Shown here piece after piece: positions 35,401 through 44,718 of a DNA stretch of 64,000 nt. The stretch is from Candidatus Gastranaerophilales bacterium (GTDB taxonomy: Bacteria; Cyanobacteriota; Vampirovibrionia; Gastranaerophilales; Gastranaerophilaceae). Below the pieces are notes generated by a model. The model made no database searches, was not told the origin of the DNA, and saw only the letters and a list, made by a program, of their open reading frames with translations. The stretch lies in assembly GCA_944323735.1 (NCBI GenBank), contig CALUTO010000002.1, positions 1-64,000 of the forward strand, in the 5' to 3' direction. The first letter of the stretch is position 1; each line of letters begins with the position of its first letter. Position numbers and translations under genes: made by a program.

Positions 35401-38400
35401 CATCCTTTCTTAGCTGATTTCGTATGCCGTTCAATTCCGTAATTGTTTTTGCTCTTGCAATATTTTTCCACCTGTCACCGGTGTCTACAGAAAGCGTAAG
35501 AGCAGCCTTTTCAAAAGAAACTCTTGTCAAATCATCTTCAGGCAGAGAGTCTAAATCTGATTTTGTTTTAATACCGGAGTTGAACGGGGTTTCTTTTATA
35601 TTTTCTTTTATCTGTTTCAGTTCATTCAAATACGAGTTTCTCAGCTCATCTATTTTCAATTTCTGGTTTTTTATTTGCTGAGGTGACAGTGTTTTTGCAT
35701 AATTTTCAATTGTAGAAATATATGCTGAATCAGGCAGAAAAATTTTATTATTTATTTGACCTGCAATCTCATCTGCTTTTTCGGATTTTCCAGGAAGTAT
35801 CGTCTCCCAGTATATTGGAAATTTATATTCTTCATTGATTTTTCTGTGTTTGTTCAGAAACTTTCTGCTGTAGTTTTCTGGTGTAATTGTTCCGATTTTT
35901 TCAGACAGAGCGTCTATATAGTTTCCATTTCTCCATTTTTCATCTGTAATATAGCCTTTTTCTCCGCCCCGTCTGTCTTTGTAGTCAGTACGCATCAGTC
36001 CCTCAGAATCAGTCCAGATGTTTTCATGCTCGCTGCTGCCCCAGGTATTATCGTTGAAAAGTATTTCTTTGCCGTTTTTTTCTGCTATTTCCGCAATGTA
36101 TTGTGCGTGCCCGCCCAATCTGTCGTGAAAAACATTGCTGCCGGAAATTCCCGAGTGCGGGGTTTTTTTGATAATTTCAGCTGCTTCTTTTATATCTGAA
36201 ACAACTTTGTAGGGGGTATCAGTAAGCTGCTGAAGTATTCTTGTTTCCTGTGCAGTTGACATACCAGAACTTCCCTCCGGACCTACCCAGTAACGGCCTG
36301 TTCTTACTCCGGTTTTTCTTGCATACTCTTCCAGAGGTTTTCTGATTGTTTTAAAAACATCTGCCAGTTCTTTGTTTATATCCGAATACATAAAATTTAC
36401 TGATTTGTTAATCTTTTTCAGTGTTTCTTTTTCGGAAGCGGTATATTTATATAGAGAAACATCGGAGATTTGTCCGTGACGGGCAGAGAACTCGTCTGCA
36501 GAGCGCAGTTTAGAGATTGCATTATATCTGTCCAGCAGCTTTTGCAGCTCATCTGCCGGTATAATTTTTCCTTCTTTTTCCATTGCCTTTATCATGTAAA
36601 AATTGGGATTTGCTGTATTTATTGTATTTCCTTTTTCATCCTCGATATCAAGAAGCTCCCTTATTCCTGATAAGTTTGCAGAAATGTTGTTAAAGGCAAT
36701 GCTTATTTGTTCAAGCTGTTTTTTCAGGTCAATTAACGGTGTGTCATCAGAAAAACCGTTTGCTTCTCTATATTCTTTAATAATAAAGGCATTTAACGGT
36801 TCATCAGGTGCATCCAGAGCACCTTTTACAATGTTAAAGGCATCTGTAAAAACTTCAAGCTGGGATTTATATCCCAGTATGTTAAGTGCCTCAACATAGT
36901 TGTTATAATCCGGAGTCTGAGACAACACTTTTTCATAGCCGGAAAGGATTTCAATAAATTTTTTCTTATCCGGTTTCATTTTAAGAGTTTGTGAAAACAT
37001 AGCAAGTATTTCCTTGCTTCCGTGCCCGAGTCTGTTTTTAAAATCCTCCAGCTGGTTCAAGATAACATGGTTTTTGCTTTTCATTCCGAGCTTATAAAAC
37101 AAATCATCCAGTTCTTTGTCCAAAAAGCCATAAACAATATTGTAAAGCTCATTCATATAGTCAGTGACTGTTTCTTTGTTTTCAGGAATTCCAAATATTC
37201 GTGAAATATTTTTTAAATACACTTCATTCCCGTTTTCTGCTTCTTTTTCCGCTTCTGCAAGCTTTTGAAGAAGCATTGTTTCCGCATCGGGCAGGTCATA
37301 TCGTATCATGCAATCCGTCAGGGTATCACTGTCGAGAAGAGAGAAAATAGCTGCAGTTCTGTAAGCAGCAGCTGCATCGAACAGTTTTTTATCTCTTGCG
37401 GTATTTTTTGCAATTGAGCCGCTCGTGTTTATACTGTTGCTTATTGAAACAGAAAACTCCAGTAAATCTTTAATGTCCTTGATATTTTTTTTCAGTGCAG
37501 CTTCATCAGGGCTGCCAAATTTTTTTGAATAATATTCTGTTACGAAATTTTTGATTTTCTGTTCTTTTATTTCTTCTTCTTCATTCGGGAGAAAATGATA
37601 TTTTTTTGTATCATCAGAAATATATTCAAAATCATCGGAATATTTAACCTGTAAACCAAGCAGCTTTTTTGTCAAATCATATAAATCATGTTCGGTTTTC
37701 CGGGGATAAACGGTTTTAAGTTTTTTTAGAACCGAATAATTTAAATCCTTTATGAGATTTATATCGTTTTCTAAGTTACTGTTTTTATCAATGTATTTTG
37801 CAGTTTTTAGAAGCTTGTCAGTTTTTACTGCATCAACTTTTTCTTTTGCAGCGAGCAGTGCCTGATAATAAAGATGCTTTTCCGCATATTCTTTATTGTC
37901 TATTGTTGGGAGGTAGAAGGAGTCGTTAAAGGTATCAAAATTTAGTTTGTCAAAAGGTGTATAGACTTTTTCTATCTTGTTTTCAGAACCGTACATGTTT
38001 GCAATTTGCATCCAGTTTGTCGTTGCGGCATCTACTATTCTGTATCCCTTTGATAGTGCATCATCGTAATCCACATATATTTTTCTGACCGGCACTTTTC
38101 TTTTTTCATAAGGGTGGGACAGGTCGTATGTCATAATTACATCGGTGTCGTCAAGCTCAGACAATATTGTGTCAACATATTTGTCTTTATATTCATATGA
38201 CATAAGCTTTCTTGCAATAGAGATTGCTGCACACATTCCGTGCTGTTTCTGATTTATTGCTTTTGTGTTGGGAATGCTGTTTTTGCCTGTATTAAGGGCT
38301 ATATCGTTTATCATTTCGGCAAGTGCCAGTGTCTTTTTCCCCTGAAGCCGGGGATTAATTTTATAATCATCGCTTAAGAAATAGAGCAATCTGTTCAGAA

Positions 38401-38926
38401 TATACTTTTTCTGATTTAAAGGTGTTTCAGAAGAAACAATAAAATAGTTCAAATTATTTTCGATATCTTTGATATTTAAATTTTTTTCGTTTTCAAGCTG
38501 GGTTCTGTCAATAGTTTTCAGAATCTTATCCCTATCAGCAAGTATTTTCAGTTCATCTGACGTAAGAGGTTTTTTAGTATTGAAAACTTTTGAAAATTCC
38601 GGATAAAGTTTGTTTTTTACAATGGGGTCGGATGCAAAAAGAGATTTTTCAGCAGCATTTTTGAGTTTTTCCTTCCAGTTGTATACCGGCTTGATATCTG
38701 TTTGAATATTCGTTCCATATTTTAAATTTTTTGCAGTGTCAATCAAAAATTTTACATTTGACTCTCCCGATTCTCCTGCAAGATTTTCTATTGCGCTGTC
38801 AATTCTTTTTCTGTTGTTTTCGGTAAGAGAATAGTCATTGTTTTTTGAAAGCTGGCTGACTGTATTCCTGTCCTCTCTTTTTCCTTTAAAACTGATAACA
38901 TTTATAAAATTTATTCCGACTTTCAT
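32462..38926 (-). CDS. giant 2154-residue protein with a split papain-like protease triad
   Basis: No family name recognised. The N-terminus has NVISFKGK. Residues 226-232 (QKQHGMC) place Gln six residues before Cys, the exact papain oxyanion-hole/nucleophile spacing. His940 in GGHAQYI and Asn960 in NDNTWG match papain's His and its N-S-W-G motif, with NGKEILF strands between as expected. About 700 mostly helical residues separate Cys232 and His940. Residues 1000-2154 are Lys/Glu-rich helices with no further motif seen. No signal peptide or membrane segment. Start chosen at the only N-terminal ATG. It is a single-gene unit. Protease activity is inferred from motif order and spacing. Confidence 0.75.
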   Translation of the reverse strand: MKVGINFINVISFKGKREDRNTVSQLSKNNDYSLTENNRKRIDSAIENLAGESGESNVKFLIDTAKNLKYGTNIQTDIKPVYNWKEKLKNAAEKSLFASDPIVKNKLYPEFSKVFNTKKPLTSDELKILADRDKILKTIDRTQLENEKNLNIKDIENNLNYFIVSSETPLNQKKYILNRLLYFLSDDYKINPRLQGKKTLALAEMINDIALNTGKNSIPNTKAINQKQHGMCAAISIARKLMSYEYKDKYVDTILSELDDTDVIMTYDLSHPYEKRKVPVRKIYVDYDDALSKGYRIVDAATTNWMQIANMYGSENKIEKVYTPFDKLNFDTFNDSFYLPTIDNKEYAEKHLYYQALLAAKEKVDAVKTDKLLKTAKYIDKNSNLENDINLIKDLNYSVLKKLKTVYPRKTEHDLYDLTKKLLGLQVKYSDDFEYISDDTKKYHFLPNEEEEIKEQKIKNFVTEYYSKKFGSPDEAALKKNIKDIKDLLEFSVSISNSINTSGSIAKNTARDKKLFDAAAAYRTAAIFSLLDSDTLTDCMIRYDLPDAETMLLQKLAEAEKEAENGNEVYLKNISRIFGIPENKETVTDYMNELYNIVYGFLDKELDDLFYKLGMKSKNHVILNQLEDFKNRLGHGSKEILAMFSQTLKMKPDKKKFIEILSGYEKVLSQTPDYNNYVEALNILGYKSQLEVFTDAFNIVKGALDAPDEPLNAFIIKEYREANGFSDDTPLIDLKKQLEQISIAFNNISANLSGIRELLDIEDEKGNTINTANPNFYMIKAMEKEGKIIPADELQKLLDRYNAISKLRSADEFSARHGQISDVSLYKYTASEKETLKKINKSVNFMYSDINKELADVFKTIRKPLEEYARKTGVRTGRYWVGPEGSSGMSTAQETRILQQLTDTPYKVVSDIKEAAEIIKKTPHSGISGSNVFHDRLGGHAQYIAEIAEKNGKEILFNDNTWGSSEHENIWTDSEGLMRTDYKDRRGGEKGYITDEKWRNGNYIDALSEKIGTITPENYSRKFLNKHRKINEEYKFPIYWETILPGKSEKADEIAGQINNKIFLPDSAYISTIENYAKTLSPQQIKNQKLKIDELRNSYLNELKQIKENIKETPFNSGIKTKSDLDSLPEDDLTRVSFEKAALTLSVDTGDRWKNIARAKTITELNGIRNQLRKDAREKFNYAFAKEPEILYAYALNNKKAHVIEIVDKALKNNDITLTEEEKTKIIYRTAVYTDEEKKLFDGSLAHTIDFLVNKLLKQFDAVVGDSENARKAKTEIERKLRKDVSDALYFNLKDIEKTAKINISIKNYIDRKYNPETNEEFVKIYRRLQDMTLEEFENETKDACDKDIDFKNYSGFDALRMYKSEKDEAKNALANIIYQKHLIDIFRLSETETAFKYKKLQKLPSFTKYKEERTFDDIYLTFRNSLYCLNYERMFNNAKDEAYRNYKLMPGYPKLEVLTESLIKEKIDPVCEMIDYTAASIHNNKLNLELYNLTDRLANLLDNIPDDRMLTNDEQRTLQLLTGTFLRSYMNDKSLKRSLAAAINLQKDSGCVPAGKIKELFAPWQKEAEALKKSNPYESAKQDADIAYKTTMKNIEYIINAEFSEKYRHIIKEDINKLFETAKKYQENPYDNAMAFRKLLSIIDRYASTQPGENEKFEFLNRLDTNLQDLKLLKYRLSAKNGRNCPEYQNIQKSGLIVAYEFLGQQDIEAFLEKLSKITETDDSTEEITLKQIVTFIKQRTGKTENELKDNSEILDLVYNISMYQNLKKTEKENEIAYINCQEDIKTISQDFLEKYIKPEYRTTTAQKIRDYAKSQLKIKDRQSEFNNLKNDYWYEKLLKDAKRYHILNFPDEVLERFLVLTSKCANLNNNTPERERALLEDELKRARVYLETGLSFSSVIAMQELLMEATDIGNPAIVSGRFKNYYTDLVDNITGMPLSMDDERALDYMVRSIMIEKNFDFAVNFIETLGLTDKFLKIESKILSVKNAKKIINKIADIRRTTSNQVEIFAQEMAKYDASCDNDANFVQKLENTKKNIIEKTSSMSRQENIMAMLNILENVQQTAAQYPELSKYSMLTDATNTILMTINDKTNEAIEELNENLSIINHMNELIESLYVPENSDGYKYKQLFNKKYQQIRDYNNSIFLAAKMNR

Positions 38927-39014
38927 TTATGACTCCAGATACGATTTCATGCTGGGTGTAAAAAATCAAAATAAATTTTTTTTGTTAACATTGAAAAGTT
39001 TTATTAAGATAACT

Positions 39015-40667
39015 TTACACAGCTGCAGTTTTTTCAGCATTTTCGTCAAGTTTATTTTTTAGAAGTTCGTTGTATAAAATTTGACCGCCGGCAAGACTAT
39101 ACACCTCTTTTAAACCATTTTGAAGCAAAATTCTTGAAGCAACATATGTCTGAAAACCGGTATTGCAGATAAGAATAATTTTTCTGTCCACAGGAAGTGT
39201 TTTGTAATGTTCTCTGAGTTGAGCGGGTTGTATATTAACAGCCCCGTCTATCGTTGATGCACTAAACTCCTGTTCTGAACGTACATCAATCAACAGCGCA
39301 TTTTTATTGTTTTGTATATCATTGAAAAAAGCCGGTTTTACCAGCCCCCGCAGTATGTTATCAGCGTGCATTCCGAGAATATTCACAGGGTCTTTCGCAG
39401 AAGAATAAGGAGGTGCGTAGCAAAGCTCCATGTCAATTAAATCAGAGACTTTTGCACCGGAGCGCATTGCCGCAGCTACCACATCAACTCTTTTTTCAAC
39501 ATTTTCATAACCGGCAGACTGCATACCGAGTATGTTTCCGGATTTATCAAAGAGAAGTTTGTGCATTGTTCTGGTTGCAGCAGGATAATAGTTTGCGTGG
39601 GAAAATCCCATAGTAAATGTTTTTAAATAATCAACTCCTTCTTTTTTTAGCTGTGCTTCGTTACAGCCTGTGCACGCAACTGTCAAATCAAATACTTTAA
39701 CAACAGCGGAGCCGAGAGTCTTTTTGTAAACAGATGAAATTCCCGCTATATTATCCGCAATAATTCGTCCCTGACGGTTTGCAGGCCCTGCCAGCGGAAC
39801 AAGTGCACCTGTTTTTAAAACAAAATTTTCCGTTTCTATGCTGTCCCCGCCGGCATAAATGTTTTCATCGGAGGTTAACAAATGTTCATTGACTTTTATA
39901 CCTCCGCTTTTACCAATTTCAAGTCCGCAGCTTTTTGCAAGCTTTGTATCAGGCTTTACACCGGTGCACAGGATTGCAATATCAAACGGAATTTCCAATC
40001 CGGAAGAAAGAACAGCACGGTCGTTTTTAAAAGCTTTAACTCCGTTGTTCAGGATAAGCCTGACACCGTGTTTTCTAAGTTCATTCTGGGCAAATGCAGC
40101 TGTTTCTTCATCTACAGGAGGCAGAATGTGTGATGAAGCTTCAATTAGCGTTGTATTTATTTCTTTTATTTCGGACAGATTTTCTGCCATTTCAATGCCG
40201 ATAAATCCACCGCCGATGATAATTGCGTTTTTTACACAGGTATTTTTGATACAGTGTTTAATTTTTTCTGCATCCGAAAGCATACGAACCGTAAAGATAT
40301 TTGGATTTTTAATCCCCTCTATATCCGGAACAAAAGGATATGCACCCGGTGCAAGAACGAGTTTGTCATAGCTAATTTTTTCATGCCCGTTTACAGTAAC
40401 AGTTTTGTCTTTTCTATTTATTTCTGTAACTTCAGCACCAAGTTTTATATCAACATTTAGTAAATTTTTAAATTTTTCAGGAGAAGAAACATGCATTGTA
40501 CTTTCAGATTCGATTATTCCTGAGCAATAGTACGGAAGTCCACAGTTTGCAATAGAAATTTCGTTTGTTTTTTCTAGAATAGTGATTTGTGCACAGTCAT
40601 CCAGTCTTCTCAGTCTGGCTGCAGCACTTGCGCCGCACGCACCACCGCCAATTATTACTGCTTTCAT
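39015..40667 (-). CDS. CoA-disulfide reductase with C-terminal rhodanese
   Basis: 550 residues. Residues 1-440 are a pyridine nucleotide-disulfide oxidoreductase: FAD-binding IIGGGACGASAAARL, the single active cysteine Cys42 in ANCGLPYY, a second Rossmann motif AIIIGGGFIGIEMAENL and the FAD-contact GGDSIET. The C-terminal 100 residues are a rhodanese domain (LIDVRSEQEFSASTI, active loop CNTGFQ). Such fusions reduce CoA disulfide or CoA persulfide/polysulfide with NAD(P)H. Lies 38 bp from the CoA-transferase operon, same strand, so CoA or sulfur homeostasis may be shared. AAGGGAA precedes ATG. Confidence 0.9.
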   Translation of the reverse strand: MKAVIIGGGACGASAAARLRRLDDCAQITILEKTNEISIANCGLPYYCSGIIESESTMHVSSPEKFKNLLNVDIKLGAEVTEINRKDKTVTVNGHEKISYDKLVLAPGAYPFVPDIEGIKNPNIFTVRMLSDAEKIKHCIKNTCVKNAIIIGGGFIGIEMAENLSEIKEINTTLIEASSHILPPVDEETAAFAQNELRKHGVRLILNNGVKAFKNDRAVLSSGLEIPFDIAILCTGVKPDTKLAKSCGLEIGKSGGIKVNEHLLTSDENIYAGGDSIETENFVLKTGALVPLAGPANRQGRIIADNIAGISSVYKKTLGSAVVKVFDLTVACTGCNEAQLKKEGVDYLKTFTMGFSHANYYPAATRTMHKLLFDKSGNILGMQSAGYENVEKRVDVVAAAMRSGAKVSDLIDMELCYAPPYSSAKDPVNILGMHADNILRGLVKPAFFNDIQNNKNALLIDVRSEQEFSASTIDGAVNIQPAQLREHYKTLPVDRKIILICNTGFQTYVASRILLQNGLKEVYSLAGGQILYNELLKNKLDENAEKTAAV

Positions 40668-40705
40668 AAATTTCCCTTCCTTTTAAAATCTGCTAAAAAA
40701 CAGAT

Positions 40706-41440
40706 TTATATATCCATAAATTTTAAATGATTGCTTATTCTAAAATCGGCACTGACCGATGATTTTATGTCATCTATTGCAAACATCGGGTTTATTTCGA
40801 TAAGTACAAGTCCGTCTTTCTGTACGTCAAATACGCACCTCTCTGTTATAATCAGGTCAACCTCTCTGTAAGCAGTCAAAGGAAGAGTACATTTTTTAAC
40901 TATTTTAACCGTACCTTTTGAGAGATGTTCCATTGCTACTATGACTTTTTTTGCACCTACAACCAGATCCATTGAACCACCCATTCCCGGAACAAATTTT
41001 CCGGGAATAACCCAGCTTGCGAGACTGCCTTCTTCATCAACCTGCAGCGCACCGAGCACTGTCGCATCGATATGCCCGCCTCTCATCATTGTAAAAGCCA
41101 TCTGTGAATCATAAAAGCAGGCTCCGTATTTTGCTTCTACAAAACCGCCGCCCGCATTGATTATTCTGGTGTCGATTTTTTCTTTTGACTGACTTTTACC
41201 TACACCGAGCAGCCCGTTTTCTGACTGGAATATAACGTGCATATCCCCGGGAACGTAATCAGCAACAGCTGTAGGCAAGCCTATTCCGAGCGTGACGACA
41301 TCGCCTTCTGAAAATTCGGCTGCAGCACGTTTTGCAACTATTTCACGGATTTGTTCTTTTGTAAATTCGTGTCCGTGAGCAATCGGATTTGTTGTAGTAT
41401 GGAAATCCTTTAACTGTATTTTTTGCGCTGTCAGCTCCAT
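40706..41440 (-). CDS. CoA-transferase subunit B (AtoA-like)
   Basis: 244 residues. The family's glutamate nucleophile lies in FQSENGLLGVG (near residue 74). Other conserved blocks are VVTLGIGLPTAVADYVP and GMGGSMDLVVGAKKVIVAMEHL. With the adjacent alpha subunit it should form a 3-oxoacid or butyrate/acetoacetate:acetate CoA-transferase; the true substrate is undetermined. The start codon directly follows the stop of the alpha subunit, with the ribosome-binding site inside its last codons. About 25 extra N-terminal residues compared with most subunits. Confidence 0.9.
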   Translation of the reverse strand: MELTAQKIQLKDFHTTTNPIAHGHEFTKEQIREIVAKRAAAEFSEGDVVTLGIGLPTAVADYVPGDMHVIFQSENGLLGVGKSQSKEKIDTRIINAGGGFVEAKYGACFYDSQMAFTMMRGGHIDATVLGALQVDEEGSLASWVIPGKFVPGMGGSMDLVVGAKKVIVAMEHLSKGTVKIVKKCTLPLTAYREVDLIITERCVFDVQKDGLVLIEINPMFAIDDIKSSVSADFRISNHLKFMDI

Positions 41441-42100
41441 TTATTCCTCACTATTATCTTCTTTTACAACAATATAATCTATAAACAATCCGGGTATTAC
41501 AACTTCATTCGGGTCAAGACAATCCACAAACTCATCAGCCTGAACAATAACAGTGTCTGCTGCGGTTGCCATAACTGTATTAAGGTTTCTTGTTGTGCCG
41601 AAGAAGGACACATTCCCGAATTTGTCCACTTTTGTTCCGTATATCAGTGCGTAGTCTGCACCGATAGGTTTTTCAAAAATAAATTTTTTCCCGTCCACAA
41701 CCATCGTCTGCTTGTTTTCTTCAATAACGGTTCCAACACCTGTCGGAGTGAGTATACCGCCAAGTCCTGTTCCTTTTGCCCTGATACGTTCTATCAGTGT
41801 GCCCATCGGGACAAGCTCAACCTCAAGTTCTCCTGAGTGCATCTGCTTTCCTGTCTCGGGGTTTGTGCCAATATGAGAGGTGATTAGTTTTTTTATTTGT
41901 TTGTTAACTATCAGTTTGCCTTTATCTGCGTCAGGATACGTTGTGTCGTTAGAAATCATTGTCAAACCTGTTTTCTTCTGACGGACAAGTTCGTCCACCA
42001 GAACATCCGGTGCTCCACAGCTTAAAAATCCGCCGACCATTATAGTTGACCCGTCTTTAATCAAATTGATAGCTTCTTTTGCTGATAACCTGCTTTTCAT
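41441..42100 (-). CDS. CoA-transferase subunit A (AtoD-like)
   Basis: About 219 residues from the ATG at 42100, chosen because MKSRLSAKEAINLIKDGSTIMVGGF aligns with the usual AtoD beginning; another ATG ten codons upstream (42130) is possible and lacks a clear ribosome-binding site. The CoA-binding GGFLSCGAPDVLVDEL motif and the later GADYALIYGTKVDKFGNVSF block are characteristic. Cotranscribed with subunit B. The enzyme swaps CoA between organic acids in fermentation. Confidence 0.9.
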   Translation of the reverse strand: MKSRLSAKEAINLIKDGSTIMVGGFLSCGAPDVLVDELVRQKKTGLTMISNDTTYPDADKGKLIVNKQIKKLITSHIGTNPETGKQMHSGELEVELVPMGTLIERIRAKGTGLGGILTPTGVGTVIEENKQTMVVDGKKFIFEKPIGADYALIYGTKVDKFGNVSFFGTTRNLNTVMATAADTVIVQADEFVDCLDPNEVVIPGLFIDYIVVKEDNSEE

Positions 42101-42185
42101 CTTCCATACATTCCAAGTCTTTTTTACCATTTTATTATAAATATTTTTTTTTGGCGATTTTTTAAAGTAATAATTGAAATATAAT

Positions 42186-42214
42186 AAAAAAGCCGTAAAA
42201 AATACGGCTTTTTT
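42186..42214 (-). terminator. terminator of pgi
   Basis: A 12-bp stem AAAAAAGCCGTA/TACGGCTTTTTT with a five-A loop, 17 bases past the pgi stop; symmetric enough to work both ways. Confidence 0.9.
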
Positions 42215-42231
42215 ATTCGTATAATGTTTAA

Positions 42232-43533
42232 CTATTTTGAAATACGACCGGGAACAACAACTCCGCCCTTGAGGTTCTTTTTATAGAATTCAACATGCGG
42301 CTGTAGTACACTGTCGAGGACTTCAGGAAATGCAATTTTTTTCACGGTTTTTTCAACTATTTCCTGATATACGGTTGCAAAAGCTCTGAGCTGCGTCATT
42401 GCGCCGGCAGCTTTCGGAGTAAGCCCCATACCGGATGTTCTGATGTGTTCAATAAACGTTGCACCTGTAACTTCGTACGATTTTGCAAGTGCGCCAATAT
42501 ACGCATCGGCATTTTCTTTGCAAACACCGTTATCAACCGGAACAGTCAGTGCAAAAACGAATTTATTTTCGGGATTAAAGTGGGCTTCTGCACTGTGGTG
42601 CATTGCATCAGGAACTTTTGCAATCTGTTTTAACGTGTCTTTTACTGATTCATTTTGCATTTGTGCATGCCAGTAAACTGTATTTTCAAAAATTGCCCCC
42701 ATATACTGATGTACAGAAGCATCTATTCCGTTTAATTTAGCATCTGCCCAGAAAATACCCTCTTTTAAGGCATCATTTACATCCAAATCCGCACTCAAAG
42801 AAAGCTCTGACATTTCCTGAGCTGATTTAAGCATTTCTGCCATATCTTCTTTTTTCATGCCTGCGTAAGCGAGGGTAAAGAGTGCGTGGTCATCAAAAGC
42901 AGAAAATCTTCCGCCGACATCATCGTGAATATACAAATCACCGAGCCAGCCGTTTTCATTCGAAGTTCTTCTCAGTTCGCTTTTTTCAGGATTTGCATCG
43001 GTTACGGCAATAAAGTGTTTATTTGCTGACTTTTTCGCTTCTTCTTCGCTCTGTCCTTTTTCTTTGTATGCATTAATCAGCATATCTGTTATTCTCAAAA
43101 AGCCGTCTTTTGTTTCAAAAGTTGAGCCTGATTTTGACGCAATCATGAAGTTTGATTTTGTAACATCATTACCCAGTCTGTACAAAAATCTTTCAAGACT
43201 TGCTGAATCCACATCAGAATAAAACTCTACAGCATCGTGTCTAACATTCAGACCGTTAATGGAGAGCATGTGTTCTACTGTATGTTTTGAACCGCCGATA
43301 CCCATAACACTCAATTTTTCGGCACCGGTTGCTTTTTTTAAACTGTCAGCCAGTGTATAGATATCATCAAGTCTTTTGAGTTGTTCTTCAGGCAGGTTTA
43401 CCCAGTTAAGGAACTGTCCTGTTTTGTTTGCTCTTGATGAAAATTCTTTTACAAAATCCTGTACATTAGACTGGTATTTTGAAAAATCCACGCCTGTAAA
43501 GCTCGTTGTAATATCTGCATTTTTTGTAATCAC
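42232..43533 (-). CDS. pgi: glucose-6-phosphate isomerase
   Basis: 433 residues. Interconverts glucose-6- and fructose-6-phosphate in the cytoplasm. Sugar isomerase signatures are GIGGSKHTVEHML near residue 78, IASKSGSTFETKDGFL near 131 and the PGI block DDVGGRFSAFDDHALF near 204, followed by AMHHSAEAH with the catalytic His. Length matches short bacterial PGIs. TAAGGAGAA precedes ATG. Confidence 0.94.
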   Translation of the reverse strand: MITKNADITTSFTGVDFSKYQSNVQDFVKEFSSRANKTGQFLNWVNLPEEQLKRLDDIYTLADSLKKATGAEKLSVMGIGGSKHTVEHMLSINGLNVRHDAVEFYSDVDSASLERFLYRLGNDVTKSNFMIASKSGSTFETKDGFLRITDMLINAYKEKGQSEEEAKKSANKHFIAVTDANPEKSELRRTSNENGWLGDLYIHDDVGGRFSAFDDHALFTLAYAGMKKEDMAEMLKSAQEMSELSLSADLDVNDALKEGIFWADAKLNGIDASVHQYMGAIFENTVYWHAQMQNESVKDTLKQIAKVPDAMHHSAEAHFNPENKFVFALTVPVDNGVCKENADAYIGALAKSYEVTGATFIEHIRTSGMGLTPKAAGAMTQLRAFATVYQEIVEKTVKKIAFPEVLDSVLQPHVEFYKKNLKGGVVVPGRISK

Positions 43534-43570
43534 TGTTTTTTCTCCTTATTTTTAAATATAAGTAAACCGT

Positions 43571-43774
43571 CTAGTCACTCTGCGCAACAACTTCTGTCAG
43601 CAAGTCTCCGTAGCTGTTGAAGTGCCCTGATGTCGATTCTACAATATATCTGTAGCCGTCTTTGCCCTCAATTGATTTTTCTGCGCAGTCCATTGCTTCT
43701 TCAAAATCCTCAAACTCTCCCACCAGTGTTTTTGAAAAATCCACGCCTTTTTGTTCTGTGTAAACATTATACAT
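43571..43774 (-). CDS. small acidic protein of unknown function
   Basis: 67 residues, acidic, with a likely beta-beta-alpha-beta layout (MYNVYTEQKGVDFSKTLVGEF, then EEAMDCAEKSI, then GYRYIVES). The start is supported by AAGGAG seven bases upstream. It lies 37 bases upstream of pgi on the same strand and may be cotranscribed. Not recognised as any family. Confidence 0.65.
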   Translation of the reverse strand: MYNVYTEQKGVDFSKTLVGEFEDFEEAMDCAEKSIEGKDGYRYIVESTSGHFNSYGDLLTEVVAQSD

Positions 43775-43887
43775 AACCGAACTCCTTCTTTTATATTATT
43801 TATAATATTACAAAAGAAAGAAAAAGTATATTTGATTTAAGAATTTCGCCTGTTTCATCAAAAGCGGCCGAAGCCGGATTAGTTCTT

Positions 43888-44718
43888 TTATTTTATAACT
43901 TTTAAAAGCGGAATTTTTCCGAAAAGCAAATATTTAACCCGATTTCCATATTGCTCTTTTTTTATAAAAGGAATAAAACCAAAAACGTAGGAGTAAGCAT
44001 TATTGCTGGAGCCTGAAGCGAAATACGGATAATTTTTATGCAGGATATTTTTTATCAATTCGGATTTATCCAGCATTATTTCAGAATACCTGTGGCTTGT
44101 ATTGTCTTTGTGGTCACGGTAAATAATAAGCGGCTGCTGGATATTGCAGAACATAGTTTTGTCAATCAGCTCCGAAAAAAGCATGTAATCTTCACACGGC
44201 GAATATTCTTCTCTCCAACGCACATTATTCTCTATCAGAACAGATTTTCTAACCATAACAGTACTATGAGCAACAATACAACCCCTTGTTACAAGATTTC
44301 TTTTTATGTCTTTATTTTTTTCAGGATTTCTGTGTACTCTTTTGCTGCTGTATTTAATGAAATTCGTACCGACTATTCCGGTGCCGGGATTTTTGTCAAG
44401 AAAATCCACCTGTTTTTCGAGTCTTTCCGGCAGCGAAATATCATCATGGTCAAATATAGCAATGTATTCGCCTTTTGCAAGTTCTAAAAGTTTGTTTCTG
44501 CTTTTTGAAATCCCTAAATTCTTTTCATTCTCAAGATAAATAATTCTTCTGTCGTTATAAGATTCTACTATCTTTTTCAGTTCTTTATTTTCCGGTGAAT
44601 CATTCAACAAAAGAAACTCAAAGTCTTTAAAAGTCTGATTTAGAATAGACTCTATCATTTCCTTTAAAAATGAAGGATTGGTATTATATAAAGGGGTTAA
44701 CACAGAGACTTTAGGCAT
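43888..44718 (-). CDS. family 2 glycosyltransferase
   Basis: 276 residues of GT-A fold: VSVLTPLYNTNPSFL at the N-terminus, FLLLNDSPENKE, the nucleotide-sugar DxD-like motif AIFDHDDISLP near residue 90, and VGTNFIKYSS. It should add a sugar from a nucleotide donor to a cell-surface glycan. Third gene of an overlapping minus-strand operon with an acyltransferase and a second GT2; overlap with the acyltransferase is 8 bp. AAAGGAAC precedes ATG. Confidence 0.9.
   Translation of the reverse strand: MPKVSVLTPLYNTNPSFLKEMIESILNQTFKDFEFLLLNDSPENKELKKIVESYNDRRIIYLENEKNLGISKSRNKLLELAKGEYIAIFDHDDISLPERLEKQVDFLDKNPGTGIVGTNFIKYSSKRVHRNPEKNKDIKRNLVTRGCIVAHSTVMVRKSVLIENNVRWREEYSPCEDYMLFSELIDKTMFCNIQQPLIIYRDHKDNTSHRYSEIMLDKSELIKNILHKNYPYFASGSSNNAYSYVFGFIPFIKKEQYGNRVKYLLFGKIPLLKVIK

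Noticed and set aside
42232-43533. TTSFTGVDF near the N-terminus of PGI as another member of the SFKG motif group
   Set aside because: It lacks the Lys and the preceding pattern, and PGI is an ordinary cytosolic enzyme; judged coincidental.
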